8,916 bases of DNA from DATADF01 sp046263155 (GTDB lineage: Bacteria > Actinomycetota > CADDZG01 > WHSQ01): positions 1 through 8,916 of the forward strand of contig JBHELF010000027.1 of assembly GCA_046263155.1 (NCBI GenBank), written 5' to 3'. How positions within the stretch are numbered: position 1 is the first letter of the stretch; the number at the start of each line of letters is the position of its first letter. Shown piece by piece: positions 4,907-8,916 of this stretch. A model generated the notes under the pieces. The model had not been told where the DNA came from. It saw only the letters and a program-made list of their open reading frames with translations, and did no database searches. Made by a program: the position numbers and the translations under genes.

Positions 4907-6462
4907 GCAGCGACTCCTTCTTGTGACGATGCCTCGGGGCTTGCCCCCTGAAACTCAACGATCAACATCGTGAGATCGTCGTCCAGCTTACCGGCCGCGT
5001 ATCGTTCGACTTCCTCGACCAGGGCGTCGACCAGGGAGCTGGACGGCAGTGCCGACAGAGCCTGGATTTTCTCCGCGAGCCGATGCTGCCCGAAAACCTC
5101 TCCATCCGGGGCCTTGGCCTCGATAAACCCATCGGTGAAGAACACAACCCGGTCGCCGGGATTGAGGCGAACGATGGTTTCGGCAAGCCCGGGATCGTCG
5201 AACCATCCCAGAGCCCGATTTCGCGGACCCTCGAGGAAATACCCGCCGGGAGATTCATCGCTCGAGGAGCCACGCATCACGAACGGTGACGGATGCCCCA
5301 TGTTGAGCCAGCGCACCTCACCGCTTTCGAAGTCCAGCGTCGCGTAGATCAGAGTCGTGAAGGAGTCGTCGCTTGCTTCTCGAAGCGCCTCGTTGGTCCG
5401 TTCGATGATCAGCTTTGGAGTTGCACCAAGACGGCGCTCGGCACGTAGTACCGATAACGCGATGGCCGCCATGAGGGCGGCGCCGATACCCTTCCCCGAC
5501 GCGTCTCCCACGGCAACTGCGAGCGCCTTTCCCGACGCGTAGACGTCGTACCAATCCCCCCCGACCAGGTTTGCCTGTCTCTGCAAGGGAACGACCGTGG
5601 CTCCAGTGGTGGTAGGCATCGAGCGCTGCAGAAGGTTGCGCTGAACACTTGCCGCGATCTCGAGTTCGCGGTCCTGAAGAGCGAGCTGCTGCAGCCTCTT
5701 GAGTCCGGCCTGCATCTCTTCGAAGCGGTGGCCGAGCTCCTCGACTTCGTCACCGGAGCGGATCTCTATCTTCTGCGCAAGATCGCCGCGTTCGATCGCG
5801 CGCGTGGCCGCCACCAGAGCGGATAGATCGGCCACGAGGCGTCGAGGCAAATCGATGGCCAGCATCGTTCCGGCCGCCAGCGCGGCCAGGATCACCACGA
5901 CCAGGATGAGAAGCGCTTGATTGGATCTCCCGCGGAGTTCGTTCTCGCTTTGAGCCACCACGCGGTCCTGGCTCTGGCGGAGAAGTGCGCCGAGAGTTTC
6001 GATCTCCGAGATAAGCGGGTTGCCTTCGTTCGCTAAGACGCGAAATGCTTGGGAACGCTTCCCCGACTCGGCGAGTGGGACGACCTGTTCTTCCACGAGA
6101 TCCTGGAAGAGAGCGCCCGTCTGCGTCAGCTCCCTCAGCAGGCGCACATCCTCGCTGTCCTGGAACAATCGTTCTGCGCGCGCCTCCCAGACTTCCGCAA
6201 TGCCGCGCTCCTGGCGGTACTGATCCAGCAATGGCGCGCTTCCGGAATCGATAAGGAAACGGTGCACCGCGGCCGATTGCGCGGTATAGGACCGCACCAA
6301 CTCATCGACCGCAACTAATTCGGGGATGGCTTCGTTGAAGATCTTGCGTTGGACGCTGCGCAACGATGAGAAGAGGGAGACGGTCACGAAGCCCAACAGC
6401 GCAATGAGGATCAGAAGCAGCCCAAAGCCGCCCACGATCTTCCAGCGCAGGGAGAGTTTCAC
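4888..6462 (-). CDS. Membrane HAMP-SpoIIE (PP2C-type) serine phosphatase
   Basis: A 524-residue sensor phosphatase. TM1 lies at about 8-31 and is followed by an extracytoplasmic helical sensor region (32-180, resembling the four-helix-bundle or CHASE3 type). TM2 is at about 183-203, and a HAMP domain at about 204-256 (AIERGDLAQKIE, then GDEVEELGHRFEEM) continues into a coiled linker (257-280, ELEIAASVQRNLLQ). The SpoIIE/PP2C catalytic domain spans about 287-505. Metal-binding acidic motifs are present: GGDWYD (301-306), GDASGKG (319-325), FFTDGFIEA (441-449) and DDDLTMLIVE (494-503), so the enzyme should be active. It probably dephosphorylates the STAS protein encoded just downstream in response to an envelope or extracellular signal. 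The start is GTG, with GAGGA ten bases upstream. The gene is divergent from the metallophosphoesterase, only 21 bp away. The ligand is unknown. Confidence 0.93.
   Translation of the reverse strand: MKLSLRWKIVGGFGLLLILIALLGFVTVSLFSSLRSVQRKIFNEAIPELVAVDELVRSYTAQSAAVHRFLIDSGSAPLLDQYRQERGIAEVWEARAERLFQDSEDVRLLRELTQTGALFQDLVEEQVVPLAESGKRSQAFRVLANEGNPLISEIETLGALLRQSQDRVVAQSENELRGRSNQALLILVVVILAALAAGTMLAIDLPRRLVADLSALVAATRAIERGDLAQKIEIRSGDEVEELGHRFEEMQAGLKRLQQLALQDRELEIAASVQRNLLQRSMPTTTGATVVPLQRQANLVGGDWYDVYASGKALAVAVGDASGKGIGAALMAAIALSVLRAERRLGATPKLIIERTNEALREASDDSFTTLIYATLDFESGEVRWLNMGHPSPFVMRGSSSDESPGGYFLEGPRNRALGWFDDPGLAETIVRLNPGDRVVFFTDGFIEAKAPDGEVFGQHRLAEKIQALSALPSSSLVDALVEEVERYAAGKLDDDLTMLIVEFQGASPEASSQEGVAAWHSRK
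4914..4920 (-). promoter_or_regulatory. Shine-Dalgarno sequence fixing the GTG start of the STAS gene
   Basis: On the minus strand GAAGGAG lies seven bases before GTG 4906, inside the 3' end of the phosphatase gene. It supports independent re-initiation on the overlapping gene and the choice of GTG over a later start. Confidence 0.75.
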
Positions 6463-6483
6463 CGCGAAAGTATCCTCGACGAC
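6463..6483. promoter_or_regulatory. 21-bp divergent spacer between phosphatase and metallophosphoesterase starts
   Basis: Only 21 bp separate two divergent start codons (GTG on the minus strand, ATG on the plus strand). That is too short for two complete promoters, so the promoter of each gene must lie at least partly inside the other's coding region. The phosphatase has a GAGGA here, but the metallophosphoesterase ATG has no visible Shine-Dalgarno sequence. I see no convincing -10/-35 pair. Confidence 0.4.
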
Positions 6484-7353
6484 ATGAAGAAAGTAGGTGC
6501 CGTATTCGGTGCAGGTGTGGCACTGGGCGCCTATTCGCTATGGGAGCGCAGGGCCTATCGCGTCGGCGCCGTCGACGTCCCCCTGCGCCGCTCGGCCCCC
6601 GAGCTGACGATCCTCCATATCTCCGACACGCACCTGAGGGTCTCCGAGCGCAAACTCATCGCCTGGCTCGAGGAGCTGCCGCAGCGCCTCAACACGGTTC
6701 CAGATCTCGTGCTCGCGACCGGCGACTTGATCGAGGACGACAGCGGAATCGAGCCGCTGATCGCTACGTTCACTCGGCTCGAAGCTCGGCTCGGGCGCTT
6801 CTACGTGCTCGGCTCCCACGACTATTACCAAGCGAAATTCCAGCCCTATACGAGATACCTCGCCCGAGAGTCGCGGCGGATATCTGCGCCGCCCGCCGAT
6901 ACGGAGCGGCTCGAGGACGGTCTCGTGGACAAGGGTTGGGAGCCGCTGATCAACTCGTCGGTGACTCTCGAGGCGGACGTTGGAACGATCCTTGTGAGCG
7001 GGGTAGACGATCCCTTCCTCGGAAACCACACCACCGACCACGTACGTAGAGACAAGAGCGCGGACCTCGCGCTGGGGTTGGTGCACTCGCCGGACGTGAT
7101 CTCGGAATGGGCATTGAACGGATTCGACCTGGTCCTTGCGGGCCACACGCACGGGGGCCAGGTGCGCATTCCGGGATTGGGCGCGGTGGTGACGAACTGC
7201 ACGCTTCCAGCCGGACTCGCATCGGGCCTCAATCGCGTCGGGCCCTGCTGGATTCACGTTAGTCCGGGCCTCGGGACGAGCTCGTTCTCGCCGATACGTT
7301 TCAACTGCTTTCCTCAGGTGACATTGCTGAAAACGGTGCGTCGCCTGCCATAG
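6484..7353 (+). CDS. YkuE-like calcineurin-fold metallophosphoesterase
   Basis: A 289-residue protein. The first 20 residues are weakly hydrophobic (KKVGAVFGAGVALGAYSLWE), suggesting a membrane anchor or uncleaved signal, as in YkuE-type phosphoesterases. The dinuclear metal site is readable: HISDTHLR (45-52; D48, H50), ATGDLIED (78-85; D81), LGSHDYY (109-115), LVHSPD (199-204; H201) and AGHTHGGQVRIP (219-230; H221, H223). The fourth block normally reads GNH[DE]; here Ser111 replaces the metal-bridging asparagine. The substrate is not predictable; relatives act on phosphoesters such as lipid or nucleotide phosphates at the envelope. The last residues (PGLGTSSFSPIRFNCFPQ, 261-278) are the usual family ending. 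The ATG has no clear Shine-Dalgarno sequence; the family-like N terminus supports this start. The EEP-fold gene follows after 9 bp and is probably cotranscribed. Confidence 0.9.
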   Translation: MKKVGAVFGAGVALGAYSLWERRAYRVGAVDVPLRRSAPELTILHISDTHLRVSERKLIAWLEELPQRLNTVPDLVLATGDLIEDDSGIEPLIATFTRLEARLGRFYVLGSHDYYQAKFQPYTRYLARESRRISAPPADTERLEDGLVDKGWEPLINSSVTLEADVGTILVSGVDDPFLGNHTTDHVRRDKSADLALGLVHSPDVISEWALNGFDLVLAGHTHGGQVRIPGLGAVVTNCTLPAGLASGLNRVGPCWIHVSPGLGTSSFSPIRFNCFPQVTLLKTVRRLP

Positions 7354-7362
7354 GGTTAAGGA

Positions 7363-8916
7363 ATGAGGAAGGGGGTCGCCGCTCTTTTCGTATTGCTGCT
7401 GTCCATCGGCGCGAGCCTCACCGGGTTGCAGGCTGCTCCACCCCCGGTGCAGCCCTCGCCTCCGGGTCAGATCTCCGTCGTCACGATAAACGCGCGCCAG
7501 CACCGGACTCTGGGCATCAACCGGTTCCAGGCCATGTTCGAGCTTTCGAAGGCGTTGCGCGACCGGCCCACTGCTTTCGACGGAGGGGCGCGCGCGGCGA
7601 CGATGCCCCCCGACGTCATCGTGGTGACGGAGATAACGCCCTCCAATGCCGAGATCTTCGAGCGGCAGCTGCGCCAGCGCTTCGACGAGTCCGATTACCG
7701 GATTCAGGGCGCTAACGACGTTAAGGCTTTCGTTATCGCCAACCAGCTGGAGCTCGCGCGCGTGGGCCACTCGGTGTGGGACGACGAATGCGCCAACGAG
7801 CGAGTCCTTCGCGGCCAGTCGGGGGTGCGACGTTACCAACAGGTGCGGATGACCGAACTTGATACCGGGACCGATTTCACCCTCGCCGCGATCCATCTGG
7901 CGAAGAACTACGAATTCACCGGCGAGCGGGACTGCCATCAGCGAAACGTTCAGAAGATACGGAGTCAGCTCGAGCGAGAACAGGGTCCGGTCCTGATCGC
8001 GGGCGATTTCAACAGGCGAGCCGTCGAGGTCGTTCGAGAGTGCGATCTCGAGGAGGGATCGAGCCCCTTGGACTGGTGGGCCGAACTCGTGACGCCCGCG
8101 AACGGGCGCGCCTACGTGGACGCGGTCAAGTCCTGGCATAACGCCCATCGAATCTCGATGGAGCACGAGTGGACCCACGAACAGAAGGGCGAGAAGACGC
8201 TCTGCACCGGGTTCTTGTCCAGGCAACGGACGCGCATCGACTACATCTTTGTAAGCGACGCCACCGTCGCCGAGGCCCACACCGATCATCCGGCCTGGGC
8301 CGGCCCGGAGCCCGGCACGCGCAACAAGGGTGTCTACAAGTATTCGGATCACCGCTTCGTGTGGGCCCGAGTGATCCTCACCGGACCTCCGAGGCCCAAT
8401 CCCCCCAGTGCCACCGCCGGCGTCGGCGGAGTGGTGCAGGTGACCTGGGCAGCTGTCGACGGCGCCAGCGGCTATGTGTTGCTGCGCGGCGTGCGCCACA
8501 ACCCTTTCTCGATAATCGCGCAACTGCCGGGTGATGTACTGGGGTTCGAGGACCGCGACACCCGCCACGGGAAGCGCTACCGCTACGCGATCGCGGCCCG
8601 GGGGCCAAATGGGGGCCAGGGACGAGAGTCGCGCGGGACGTTTACCTTCGTCGATGCGCGCGGCCCCCGTGTCGTCGGAACCCGTCCACATCAGGGGGCA
8701 ACCGGTGTGAGTCGGCGGCTCAGGATCATCGTGTACTACAACGAGGCAGTTGCCCCGACCAGCGTGAACTCTGACACCATCGCCCTGTTCACGGGCTCCG
8801 GGCGACGGATTCCGGGATTCGTCGCCCAGCTGCGCAACGACGTCGTGGTCATGGATCTCAACCAACGTCTGGACAAGAGAAAGACCTACATCGTGCAGGT
8901 CCAGGCGGTCGCCGAC
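7363..8916 (+). CDS. Secreted endonuclease/exonuclease/phosphatase-fold protein with FnIII and Ig-like domains, 3' truncated
   Basis: An open frame from ATG 7363 runs without a stop through the right edge (518 codons). Residues 1-24 form a signal peptide (RKG start, hydrophobic core, LQA before APPP), followed by a proline-rich stretch. The EEP domain (about 36-340) has its key residues in order: N43 (TINAR), E90 (VVVTEI), H178 (AIHLAKN), D215 and N217 (GDFN), D293 (RIDYIFVSD) and D329-H330 (YSDHRF). The DNase I-like metal site therefore looks intact. An FnIII domain follows at about 343-430 (VVQVTWAAVDGASGYVLLRG, then GKRYRYAIAA). A Big_5/SbsA-type Ig-like domain begins at about 433 (TRPHQGATGVS, IIVYYNEAV, TIALFTGSG) and continues past the window. 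An extracellular nuclease or phosphodiesterase held at the cell surface or on a matrix is the best reading; the substrate (DNA, RNA or lipid) is not fixed by the motifs. The Shine-Dalgarno sequence is weak (AGGG, seven bases upstream). Confidence 0.88.
   Translation, partial: MRKGVAALFVLLLSIGASLTGLQAAPPPVQPSPPGQISVVTINARQHRTLGINRFQAMFELSKALRDRPTAFDGGARAATMPPDVIVVTEITPSNAEIFERQLRQRFDESDYRIQGANDVKAFVIANQLELARVGHSVWDDECANERVLRGQSGVRRYQQVRMTELDTGTDFTLAAIHLAKNYEFTGERDCHQRNVQKIRSQLEREQGPVLIAGDFNRRAVEVVRECDLEEGSSPLDWWAELVTPANGRAYVDAVKSWHNAHRISMEHEWTHEQKGEKTLCTGFLSRQRTRIDYIFVSDATVAEAHTDHPAWAGPEPGTRNKGVYKYSDHRFVWARVILTGPPRPNPPSATAGVGGVVQVTWAAVDGASGYVLLRGVRHNPFSIIAQLPGDVLGFEDRDTRHGKRYRYAIAARGPNGGQGRESRGTFTFVDARGPRVVGTRPHQGATGVSRRLRIIVYYNEAVAPTSVNSDTIALFTGSGRRIPGFVAQLRNDVVVMDLNQRLDKRKTYIVQVQAVAD

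Noticed and set aside
6538..8865. A 775-codon open frame on the minus strand
   Set aside because: It lies antisense to the metallophosphoesterase and EEP genes, which have clear motifs, and it crosses their intergenic gap. Its translation is Arg/His/Val-rich with no recognisable domain. It is a GC-driven shadow frame.

Overview
The window is a GC-rich, gene-dense bacterial chromosome segment with no RNA genes, insertion sequences or CRISPR. GTG and TTG starts are frequent (four of the nine complete genes, plus the probable start of the left-edge fragment), gaps are short and several genes overlap. The paired Get3/ArsA-like ATPases, the actinobacterial-style SdhC, the AbiEi/DUF559-type fragment and the SpoIIE/STAS regulators together suggest an actinomycete-like organism, perhaps from a deep-branching soil or sediment lineage. 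This placement is inferred from protein character only.

Layout. (1) Positions 1-244, minus strand: the first 81 codons of an AbiEi-type antitoxin-domain protein, cut by the window edge. (2) Positions 349-4548, plus strand: one tightly packed run of six genes. Two Get3/ArsA-like ATPases overlap by 4 bp and are followed by an SdhC-like cytochrome b membrane subunit. After a 12-bp inverted repeat come a two-domain protein with a C-terminal FMN-binding split-barrel-like region, a 40-residue membrane microprotein, and a membrane-anchored CopC-like periplasmic copper-binding protein. (3) A perfect 18-bp palindrome marks the convergent junction at about 4534-4551. (4) Positions 4553-6462, minus strand: a two-gene signalling operon with a membrane-bound HAMP/SpoIIE (PP2C-type) serine phosphatase and an overlapping STAS anti-sigma-factor antagonist. 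(5) Positions 6484-8916, plus strand: a YkuE-like membrane-associated metallophosphoesterase, then a secreted endonuclease/exonuclease/phosphatase-fold protein with FnIII and Ig-like C-terminal domains that runs off the right edge.

How the genes may work together. The phosphatase should dephosphorylate the STAS protein, which would then sequester an anti-sigma kinase encoded elsewhere; this partner-switching module probably links an envelope signal to an alternative sigma factor. The ATPase pair carries complementary departures from the Get3 active-site motifs, which suggests an obligate heterodimer. It sits directly upstream of three predicted membrane proteins (SdhC-like, microprotein, CopC-like), so a role in handling or inserting membrane proteins is conceivable but unproven. 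The most unusual items are the orphan four-helix SdhC in the ATPase operon, the inverted repeat whose right arm abuts the next start codon, the palindrome containing the copC stop codon, and the unassigned N-terminal domain of the split-barrel protein. I did not find a clear-cut new defence or mobile system.
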